The position numbers and the translations under genes are program-made. From Bacillus sp. AFS029637 (lineage in GTDB: Bacteria; Bacillota; Bacilli; Bacillales; Bacillaceae_G), in NCBI RefSeq assembly GCF_002584985.1, contig NZ_NUPZ01000016.1, forward strand, positions 1-64,000: 64,000 bases of DNA, written 5' to 3'. The notes under the pieces are model-generated. The model was given only the letters and a program-made list of their open reading frames with translations, was not told where the DNA came from and searched no databases. Positions 57,534 to 64,000 of the stretch are shown here, one piece after another (within the stretch, counting starts at the first letter, position 1; each line of letters begins with the position of its first letter).

Positions 57534-58067
57534 TTATGCTTTTTTACTACTTAATACAACTCCACTCACTACATATAAGATGGATGCAATATAAAAAATC
57601 GTACCAATTGTAAAGAAGTCTACTAAATACCCCGTTGCAATAATTGCTATTGCGCCTCCAATTGATGTCCACACATGATATTTCCCAATCTCATAACCAG
57701 CCTTTTCCTGTGCAACCTTTCTTGCTAGCGACGTTTTCTCTGTATTACGCTGCACGGCACCTAAAATCCCCATTACAATTTGAAGAATATACACATGCCA
57801 AACTTCACTGGCAATAGGGAAACAAAGCATTAATATCGCCATAGACCAAGCATATATGATTAATAATTTTCTATCGCCTACTCTATCAGACACCTTTCCT
57901 ACTAACGGATATACAAGCGCTGCAGTTAAAGCAAATAAGCCATAAGCCCATCCAAACTGTGAGAAGCTGTTCCCGACATTCCGAAGCAATAGAATGTAAA
58001 AAGGAAATACCATACTTCCTGCCATCATAATGATACTTTGTGAGGCTACAAATCTTCTATATGTCAT
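57534..58067 (-). CDS. Half-size MFS-type membrane protein
   Basis: A 177-residue protein with six predicted helices, equal to one half of an MFS transporter. The loop GKVSDRVGDRKLLIIYAWSM (about 57-76) is the MFS signature. The other half is absent on either strand nearby, so it either dimerises or is a stable truncation. It overlaps the stop of the FAD oxidoreductase by 4 bp (ATGA), so translation is coupled and a functional link is likely. Confidence 0.75.
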   Translation of the reverse strand: MTYRRFVASQSIIMMAGSMVFPFYILLLRNVGNSFSQFGWAYGLFALTAALVYPLVGKVSDRVGDRKLLIIYAWSMAILMLCFPIASEVWHVYILQIVMGILGAVQRNTEKTSLARKVAQEKAGYEIGKYHVWTSIGGAIAIIATGYLVDFFTIGTIFYIASILYVVSGVVLSSKKA

Positions 58068-59500
58068 TTCTTATACTCCCTATAAAATAAATTCATAAAT
58101 CTCTCTTCTGGATCTACGTCCTTCTTCTTCTGAAGGAATTCTTCTATACGAGGATATGCCCTCCTTAACTGCTCTTTCGTTGGATAAGAATAATACGGCA
58201 AATAATAACTACCGTTATGCTTTAATGTAACATCAATCATTTTTCGAATGACACCCTCTGTTTTCTTTATTTCATCTTCAGAGCGCCCTTGATTAATTAA
58301 AAGAACTAACGCAAACATATCATCTTTCGCATAGGATAAAACTGCATTTTCATTCTTTTCCACGTAACGGATCGTAATATTGAGTAAATTCAGTTCCTCT
58401 TCACTTAATACGGTACGTAAATCATCTATATATTCCGTGAAGGAGCCTATAGGAACAAAGTATTCTTGTAACACTTCTGTAAGGTTCGGATTTTCATATT
58501 CCATAAAAGCACTATCTGATCTCATCACATTATTCCGCGTCTCAAACTGTCCATCTGTACGTTCAAAATAACTTCTTTGTATATCCCAAAATGTATTCTT
58601 TCCCCAATCACTATAACGTGATAACCCAAGCAAAAATTTCGGTGCTGCTATAATATTTTCTTCTTTTAATTTACTGTACTCTTCCAGCCTCTGTTGATTT
58701 TCTGCCAATACATAATCTGTCACATACATTTCTCTTAAAAATGAATGTGGAGCGACAGAAATACGTGCTAAGTGCATACGAACATTTTCATCTTTTCTTA
58801 CCTTCTCTTTGAAATACGTCGTATATTCTTTATAATCTATCATTCTCGTATGCATTTCATATAATTCATCATCTGTTAATTTCAGCGTCACATCTAAAAT
58901 GACACCAAATAGCCCATAACCACCGATAACATAGGGAAATAAATCCGCATTCTCTTCTCTACTTACATTACGTACAGTACCATCTGCCATTAATAGTCGA
59001 AATGATTCAACTGTATCAATCAATGCTTCATGACGAATATCACGACCATGTACATTAACACTTAATGAACCTCCAACCGTAAAAATATTTTGCGACTGCA
59101 TCACTTGAACCGCAAGACCATATGGATTTATTTTCTTTTGAATATCATTCCATGTAACACCGCTTTGTACCCTAATCCTCTTTTTCTCCGGATCAAACTC
59201 TAATATTTCGTTATATCCTTTCATATCAAGCATCGTACCGTTCGGATAATACGTCTGTCCGCCTTGGCTATGTTGCATACCTGCAATGGAAATCTTCTCT
59301 CCTGAAACCTTTGCATCTTGCACTAATTTTATTAACGAATGTTCATCGGTAGCACTTTCAACTCGTTTTATTTTTGTCGGAAGCAATTTACCTACATCAC
59401 TCATAATAGGATGATTAAGTTGTTTTTTATATGTATGTATAGATGCTGTTAACAGCACCATATACGCTATAATGACAACTACTATCTTTCTTTTTTTCAA
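58064..59500 (-). CDS. Membrane-anchored FAD-binding oxidoreductase (PCMH type)
   Basis: A 478-residue protein with an N-terminal anchor (KKRKIVVVIIAYMVLLTASI) and a PCMH flavin domain: ISIAGMQHSQGGQTYYPNGT (about 65-85), then GVTWNDIQKKI and NIFTVGGSLSVNVHGRD (about 130-146), and GGYGLFGVILDVTLKL. The C-terminal half resembles sugar-lactone or aldonolactone oxidases. The substrate is unknown. The start is TTG, 7 bases after GAGGAGA; an upstream ATG 12 codons earlier lacks a ribosome site. Confidence 0.8.
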   Translation of the reverse strand: MKKRKIVVVIIAYMVLLTASIHTYKKQLNHPIMSDVGKLLPTKIKRVESATDEHSLIKLVQDAKVSGEKISIAGMQHSQGGQTYYPNGTMLDMKGYNEILEFDPEKKRIRVQSGVTWNDIQKKINPYGLAVQVMQSQNIFTVGGSLSVNVHGRDIRHEALIDTVESFRLLMADGTVRNVSREENADLFPYVIGGYGLFGVILDVTLKLTDDELYEMHTRMIDYKEYTTYFKEKVRKDENVRMHLARISVAPHSFLREMYVTDYVLAENQQRLEEYSKLKEENIIAAPKFLLGLSRYSDWGKNTFWDIQRSYFERTDGQFETRNNVMRSDSAFMEYENPNLTEVLQEYFVPIGSFTEYIDDLRTVLSEEELNLLNITIRYVEKNENAVLSYAKDDMFALVLLINQGRSEDEIKKTEGVIRKMIDVTLKHNGSYYLPYYSYPTKEQLRRAYPRIEEFLQKKKDVDPEERFMNLFYREYKK

Positions 59501-59619
59501 ATGGCACTCTCCTCTTCTAACATTCTTCCCCTTCATATTGCACCTATTTTCCTAAGAAGAAAGTATTTACAAAAAAAGAGAGAGCCCACTTATTTCAGGT
59601 CCCTCCCTCATCAAGACTA

Positions 59620-60384
59620 TCACTTTGCTGCTGGCAACTGTATCGGCTCAAACTTTTCGTACGATGTAAATTTCGCATCAGTCGTAATGTGTGCTTTATC
59701 TGTACCACCGCTACTCATAATCATATCTATCTTTGCTGATTCATATTTAAAGTCTTTTGTAATAATATATTCTGCATTCACTTCTTCTATCTTTGCGTTT
59801 TGTGCTTGTAGCGCTTTCTTCTGCATTTCATCCATGCCAGCTAACATACTCTCTGTTTCTTGCCCTTTTAATATGAACTTCAGTTTATATTTGTCTCCGC
59901 TTTTCTCCATCTTCATTTTATCTAAAACTACTGCTGGCACTTCTAAATTATCTACAATATCTTGCGTTGCTTTCATTCCGCTAGCATTTAATTGCTCCTC
60001 CGGTACAGAGATAACTTCTCCTGTACTAGGGTTTTTCACCTGACCAGCAACTTTACCATCCACAGTATAAACTACAATATCTGTACCAGAAACATTCATT
60101 TCAGAACGAGAATTCTTTTTCTTCGGCTCTAATTGCATTTTCGCCTTCATTACACTCATCTCTGTTCCTTCAGCTTTTATCCCTACATCATATGTCATCG
60201 TTACATTTTCTTCATTTTTAAAAGCTTCATTTGCTTTCTTAAAAACATCCTTCGCTGCTAATTCCTTTTCTTTTTGTACCGATTCTTTCTTCGGTTCATC
60301 AGTTTTTGTCGTTTTTTCATTACTACACCCTGCACCTAGACCGACTGCAAGTACTAAGCTTGAAATTAAAATAAGTTTCTTCAT
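59620..60384 (-). CDS. Lipoprotein, LppX/LolA-like (DUF6612-type)
   Basis: A 254-residue lipoprotein. The signal peptide MKKLILISSLVLAVGLGAGC ends at Cys20. A lysine/glutamate-rich linker (about 22-45) precedes a beta-rich domain (VTMTYDVGIKAEGTEMSVMK, then EYIITKDFKYESAKIDMIMS) characteristic of the DUF6612/LppX-like lipoproteins of Firmicutes. It may bind a lipid or hydrophobic ligand. The start has GGGAGGGGAC; 17 codons upstream are rejected as signal-less. Confidence 0.78.
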   Translation of the reverse strand: MKKLILISSLVLAVGLGAGCSNEKTTKTDEPKKESVQKEKELAAKDVFKKANEAFKNEENVTMTYDVGIKAEGTEMSVMKAKMQLEPKKKNSRSEMNVSGTDIVVYTVDGKVAGQVKNPSTGEVISVPEEQLNASGMKATQDIVDNLEVPAVVLDKMKMEKSGDKYKLKFILKGQETESMLAGMDEMQKKALQAQNAKIEEVNAEYIITKDFKYESAKIDMIMSSGGTDKAHITTDAKFTSYEKFEPIQLPAAK

Positions 60385-60539
60385 AACGTCCCCTCCTTCC
60401 CAAAATAATATCATCCCTTTTCCTACGAAATCCATATAATTCGTAATATTTCTCCTTAAATTTATTCACTATATAACAACATGTTTGAGGAGAATTTCAA
60501 ATATGATGTAAAGAAAACAACTAAATTCAGGAGGTCATT

Positions 60540-61448
60540 ATGAAAGCGATTATTTGCACAAAGTACGGACCACCTAATGTTCTCAAGCTCCAACATGTAA
60601 AAAAACCTACACCTAAAAAAAATGAAGTATTAGTAAAAATTCACGCAACAAGTGTAACAACTGGAGATTGTAGAATACGCGGTTTTAATAGCCCACCCTT
60701 ATTTTGGATTCCTATGCGGATTATATTAGGTTTTAAAAAACCGAGAAAACCTATACTTGGCGTAGAATTGTCCGGGGAAATCGAAGAAGTAGGAACGGAT
60801 GTAACTCTATTTAAAAAAGGAGACCAAGTTTTTGCATTAACAGAGCTTAATGTTGGTGGTTATGCAGAATATACATGTGTACATGAAAGTGGATTAGTAG
60901 CATTAAAACCTACCAATGTGACGTATGAAGAAGCCGCAGTTATTCCCTTTGGCGGAACTTCGGCATTACACTTCCTAAGAAAGGCCCGTATAAAAAGAGG
61001 GCAACAAGTGCTCATATACGGCGCATCTGGATCCGTAGGAACAGCTGCCGTACAACTTGCTAAATATTTCGGTGCAACCGTTACGGCTGTTTGTAGCAAT
61101 TCAAATTTTGAACTAGTGCAATCTTTAGGGGCTGATAAAGTAATCGATTATACGAAAGAAGATTTTACGAAGCAGGGTGAATACTATGATATTATATTTG
61201 ATGCTGTTGGAAAACATAAAAGATCCCTTGGAAAAAAGGCATTAACGCCTACTGGTGTATATGTATCTGTTAATGGCATGATGGCAAAGGTAAGTAAAGA
61301 AGATATGTTTCTATTAAAAAAACTAACTGAAACAGAAAATTTAAAGCCCGTTATTGATAGAACTTACCCGTTAGAAGACATTTCACAGGCCCATATGTAC
61401 GTAGAAACAGGACGAAAAAAAGGAAACGTTTCGATTACCTTAAAATAA
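60540..61448 (+). CDS. Zinc-independent alcohol dehydrogenase / quinone oxidoreductase family protein
   Basis: A 302-residue MDR-superfamily enzyme. The N-terminal GroES-like fold (about 1-120, VLVKIHATSVTTGDCRIRGF) is followed by a Rossmann domain with VLIYGASGSVGTAAVQLAKY (about 156-175). The catalytic zinc ligands of true alcohol dehydrogenases are absent, so it is a quinone-oxidoreductase-type NADPH enzyme. It is somewhat short for the family. The ribosome site is CAGGAGGTC. It is a single gene before the met operon. Confidence 0.87.
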   Translation: MKAIICTKYGPPNVLKLQHVKKPTPKKNEVLVKIHATSVTTGDCRIRGFNSPPLFWIPMRIILGFKKPRKPILGVELSGEIEEVGTDVTLFKKGDQVFALTELNVGGYAEYTCVHESGLVALKPTNVTYEEAAVIPFGGTSALHFLRKARIKRGQQVLIYGASGSVGTAAVQLAKYFGATVTAVCSNSNFELVQSLGADKVIDYTKEDFTKQGEYYDIIFDAVGKHKRSLGKKALTPTGVYVSVNGMMAKVSKEDMFLLKKLTETENLKPVIDRTYPLEDISQAHMYVETGRKKGNVSITLK

Positions 61449-61469
61449 AATATATTCTGAAAATATTGT

Positions 61470-61498
61470 TGACAATTCTTTTTGTAAGATTTACTATT
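61470..61498 (+). promoter_or_regulatory. Promoter of the metNIQ operon
   Basis: TTGACA (61470-61475), 17 bp and TACTAT (61493-61498), about 30 nt before the S-box aptamer. Confidence 0.65.
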
Positions 61499-61528
61499 AG
61501 TACCATATTAAAAAACTACATACACATA

Positions 61529-61695
61529 CTCTTATCAAGAGTGGCGGAGGGACTGGCCCGATGATGCCCGGCAACCGAGCTTATAACGTATAAGCTAAGG
61601 TGCTAATTCCTGCAAAACGAGTTTTCGTTTTGGAAGATAAGAGAGGAACCTATTTTGTCTATTCGGCACCTCTCTTATTTTGAGAGGTGCTTTTT
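61529..61695 (+). promoter_or_regulatory. SAM-I (S-box) riboswitch of metQ-metN-metI
   Basis: Aptamer 61529-61643: P1 CTCTTATC/GATAAGAG, core AGAGTGGCGGAGGGACTGGC, GATGCCCGGCAACC, and GGTGCTAATTCCTGC. The expression platform is a terminator GCACCTCTC with GAGAGGTGC then TTTTT (61666-61695). AGAGAGG at the 3' side of P1 can form the alternative pairing with CCTCTCTT. High SAM should switch off methionine import. Confidence 0.96.
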
Positions 61696-61727
61696 ATTTT
61701 GGAACGTATATTAAGGGGGAATTATAG

Positions 61728-62540
61728 ATGAAGAAAGTATTACTAAGCATTGTAAGCGGAGCAGTACTATTATTAGGCGCATGTAGCGCCAGCTCTGATA
61801 AAGAAGTTAAGGCATTAGATGAGAAAAAGATTACTGTCGGTGTAACAGGCGGACCACATGAACAAATTTTTGAAAAGGTAAAAGAAGTTGCAGCAAAAGA
61901 TGGTCTCGAAATTGATGTAAAAGTATTTAATGATTATGTAGCACCGAACGTATCTTTAGATGAAAAAAGCCTTGATGTAAATAGCTATCAAACGAAATCG
62001 TATTTAGATGTATTTAAAGCCGAACGCAATATGAAATTAACGGAAGTATTTTCAACAGTAACATTCCCTATGGGTGTATATTCTAAAAGCTTAAAAGATA
62101 TAAAGGAATTAAAAGAGGGCGATGCGATTGCTGTACCAAACGATCCGACGAATGAACTTCGAGCTTTAAAACTGTTCGAAAAAGCAGGGGTTTTAAAGGT
62201 TGATCCAAAGGCTACAGAAAAAGCAACTGCAAAAGATGTAATTGAAAATCCAAAAAAATTAAAGATTGTTGAATTAGAGGCATCTCAATTACCAACACAA
62301 CTAAGTGAAGTGAAAGCAGCTGCAATCAATACAAACTTTGCATTAGGTGCAAAATTAAGTCCAGCGAAAGATTCTATTTTCCGCGAGGGAAAAGATTCAC
62401 CATATGTGAACTGGGTCGTTGTTCGTACTGAAAATAAAGATGATGCTGTCGTAAACAAATTAAAGAAAGCTTATCAATCTAAAGAAGTAAAAGAATTTAT
62501 CGAGAAAAAATTTGATGGTTCTGTTTTACCGTCTTGGTAG
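61728..62540 (+). CDS. metQ: Methionine-binding lipoprotein MetQ
   Basis: A 270-residue NlpA-type lipoprotein with lipobox LLLGAC (Cys19). ITVGVTGGPHEQIFEKVKEV, the KVFNDYVAPNVSLDEKSLDV segment and DPTNELRALKLFEKAGV are MetQ hallmarks. It binds D/L-methionine outside the membrane. The gene order here is metQ-metN-metI, with metN 12 bp downstream. Confidence 0.95.
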   Translation: MKKVLLSIVSGAVLLLGACSASSDKEVKALDEKKITVGVTGGPHEQIFEKVKEVAAKDGLEIDVKVFNDYVAPNVSLDEKSLDVNSYQTKSYLDVFKAERNMKLTEVFSTVTFPMGVYSKSLKDIKELKEGDAIAVPNDPTNELRALKLFEKAGVLKVDPKATEKATAKDVIENPKKLKIVELEASQLPTQLSEVKAAAINTNFALGAKLSPAKDSIFREGKDSPYVNWVVVRTENKDDAVVNKLKKAYQSKEVKEFIEKKFDGSVLPSW

Positions 62541-62552
62541 GAGCTGACTATA

Positions 62553-63593
62553 ATGATCGAATTGAAAAATATTTCCAAAGTATTTTCAACAAAAAAAGGG
62601 AATGTCGAAGCTCTTAAATCAACTTCTCTTAAAGTGGCAAAGGGCGAAGTATTTGGAATCATCGGCTATAGCGGCGCTGGTAAAAGTACATTAATTCGCT
62701 GTGTAAATTTATTAGAAAAACCAACGACAGGACATATCATTGTTAACAATCAAGACTTAACAACTTTATCGACAAAAGAACTAGCAAAAGCGAGACAAAA
62801 AATCGGGATGATTTTTCAAGGATTCAATTTACTTAAAACTGTTACCGTTTATGAAAATATCGCATTACCGTTACGCCTTGCTGGTATTCCAAAGGTGGAA
62901 ATTGAAAAAAGAGTAGAAAAGTATTTACGCATTGTCGATCTTTTTAATCGAAAAGATGCATATCCAAGTGAGCTTTCTGGTGGCCAGAAACAGCGTGTTG
63001 CGATTGCTCGTGCACTATCACATGAACCTGAAGTTTTATTAAGTGATGAAGCAACGAGTGCATTAGATCCAGAAACAACCGATTCCATTCTTGATTTGCT
63101 ATTAAAGATTAACGAAGAAATTGGGATTACGATTTTACTCATTACACATGAAATGAATGTCATCCAGCGTATATGTGATCGCGTTGCCGTTATGGAACAC
63201 GGATCTGTAGTCGAAAGCGGGACTGTGAAAGATATTTTCACAAACCCACAACATGTAACGACGAAGAAATTTGTAAATAGCGCATTTGCAGCGAAAATTC
63301 CAGAGGAAGTACAAAAAGAACTACAAACTACTGGTGAGATTGTAACTCTTTCTTTTATAGGAAATGCTTCAGGAGAGCCAGCATTAGCTGTCGCTACAAA
63401 ACGTTTCCAAGTATATCCGAATATTTTGTCCGGTAATATTACACAGTTAAAACATGAGGCATATGGGAGACTTGTCGTTCATATGCAAGGGGAAGAAAAC
63501 GAAGTACACCGTGCTTTATCATTTTTACAAGAGCAAGGAATCATCGTAGAAGGAGGTAGAACAGACTATGGAAAACAAGTCCTTTTTGGATGA
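62553..63593 (+). CDS. metN: Methionine ABC transporter ATPase MetN
   Basis: A 346-residue ATPase with Walker A GIIGYSGAGKSTL (about 37-49), signature LSGGQKQRVAIARAL, Walker B VLLSDEATSALDPET and a C-terminal NIL domain (about 265-345) that senses methionine and inhibits transport. The length is normal for the NIL-containing MetN. It overlaps metI by 26 bp. Confidence 0.96.
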   Translation: MIELKNISKVFSTKKGNVEALKSTSLKVAKGEVFGIIGYSGAGKSTLIRCVNLLEKPTTGHIIVNNQDLTTLSTKELAKARQKIGMIFQGFNLLKTVTVYENIALPLRLAGIPKVEIEKRVEKYLRIVDLFNRKDAYPSELSGGQKQRVAIARALSHEPEVLLSDEATSALDPETTDSILDLLLKINEEIGITILLITHEMNVIQRICDRVAVMEHGSVVESGTVKDIFTNPQHVTTKKFVNSAFAAKIPEEVQKELQTTGEIVTLSFIGNASGEPALAVATKRFQVYPNILSGNITQLKHEAYGRLVVHMQGEENEVHRALSFLQEQGIIVEGGRTDYGKQVLFG

Positions 63594-64000
63594 ATGGGGT
63601 AACGTCATATGGGAAGCAACAATCCAAACATTTCAAATGACATCTATTTCATTACTCATCTCGATCCTTATTGCACTGCCACTTGGTGTTACACTTGTTT
63701 TAACGAGACCTGGTGGACAGCATGAAAGTAAAATCATCTATCCTATTCTTAATACGGTTATTAATGTCATTCGCTCTCTTCCATTTATCATTCTATTATT
63801 CTTTATTTTACCTTTCACAAAGTTTCTAATGGGAACATCCATTGGCGTAAAAGGTGTTATCGTACCGCTTGTTGTCTTCACAGCCCCTTATATTGCACGT
63901 TTAATGGAGACAGCTTTACTAGAAGTAGATCGCGGCGTCATTGAAGCTTATCAGGCGATGGGGGTTTCTACTATAAAAATCATTTGGCACGTTATGGTGA
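63568..64000 (+). CDS. metI: Methionine ABC transporter permease MetI (partial)
   Basis: The first 144 codons are present and the gene runs off the window. MENKSFLDEWGNVIWEATIQ follows AGAAGGAGG. The membrane segments (SISLLISILIALPLGVTLVL; FIILLFFILPFTKFL) and the EAA loop EVDRGVIEAYQAMGVSTIKI match MetI. It forms the channel with MetN and MetQ. Confidence 0.95.
   Translation, partial: MENKSFLDEWGNVIWEATIQTFQMTSISLLISILIALPLGVTLVLTRPGGQHESKIIYPILNTVINVIRSLPFIILLFFILPFTKFLMGTSIGVKGVIVPLVVFTAPYIARLMETALLEVDRGVIEAYQAMGVSTIKIIWHVMV

Overview
The window reads as a chromosomal segment of a Bacillus cereus-group bacterium (B. cereus, B. thuringiensis or B. anthracis type). The evidence is low GC, AGGAGG ribosome sites, S-box riboswitches, cmpA, the alr-ndoAI-ndoA-tex order, and intergenic repeats resembling the bcr elements of this group. 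A perfect 16-bp parS-like site at 28896-28911 fits an origin-proximal position. There is no phage, no intact insertion sequence and no CRISPR array.

Layout. 1-460: five tRNA genes on the minus strand (Asn, Ser, Glu, Val, Asp) behind a clear promoter. 570-13550: a mostly minus-strand housekeeping block (SprT-like protein, cmpA on plus, tex, the ndoAI/ndoA toxin-antitoxin pair, alr, a LolA-like lipoprotein, acpS, a plus-strand rhomboid protease, uvsE, cshA, murF, ddl). 13800-20100: an MFS exporter, a CodY-box amino-acid permease and the tyrosine-degradation operon hppD-fahA-hmgA. 20430-21300: three tandem hydrophobic micropeptide genes and their control region, then a HAD phosphatase. 22250-28470: an oppABCDF peptide importer and a decayed oppA fragment. 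28900-31200: parS and an ABC-F gene broken by one in-frame stop behind a leader with a short ORF and two terminators. 31260-42400: several loci of micropeptide genes between a DUF4931 protein, a lytic transglycosylase, a DUF2334 protein, a TatD hydrolase, YxeA, YitT, PlsC and an EamA/LysR pair. 42400-48000: molybdate regulator and modAB, glucose uptake, proC and a YvgN-type reductase. 48000-53600: an S-box-controlled oppA paralogue, a second oppA, lipoproteins and gene debris. 53600-61450: a Bcr/CflA exporter, envelope proteins, an FAD oxidoreductase with a half-size MFS protein, a lipoprotein and a quinone-oxidoreductase-like protein. 61470-64000: an S-box and metNIQ, cut by the window end inside metI.

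The most unusual content is a putative micropeptide regulon. Eight copies of a 40-bp element (CTTACA-N4-TGTAAG, a 6-bp linker, a GTAAG half-site, then TAATTCGATAGT) each lie exactly 19 bp upstream of a -10 hexamer. A ninth, weaker copy lies at 20906-20970. They precede short genes (25-40 codons) of two recurring families: family A ends in (D/G)AKAV...LN, and family B carries DFxGxASGxxLLTAxI. One copy precedes a YxeA gene. The inverted repeat with a 4-bp spacer plus a trailing half-site resembles operators of BceR/YxdJ-type antimicrobial-peptide-sensing response regulators, and YxeA is a known member of the B. subtilis YxdJ regulon. I therefore infer a cell-envelope or peptide-stress response that drives micropeptides. 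No cognate two-component system lies in the window, and the peptides' function is unknown.

Other regulatory structure: an attenuator-like leader on cshA with mutually exclusive hairpins; a double-terminator leader with a short ORF on the ABC-F pseudogene; two S-boxes, one on oppA; a perfect CodY box on the permease; a cre-like site upstream of hppD; a 37-bp palindrome between the EamA exporter and its LysR regulator; and a palindromic operator upstream of modAB.
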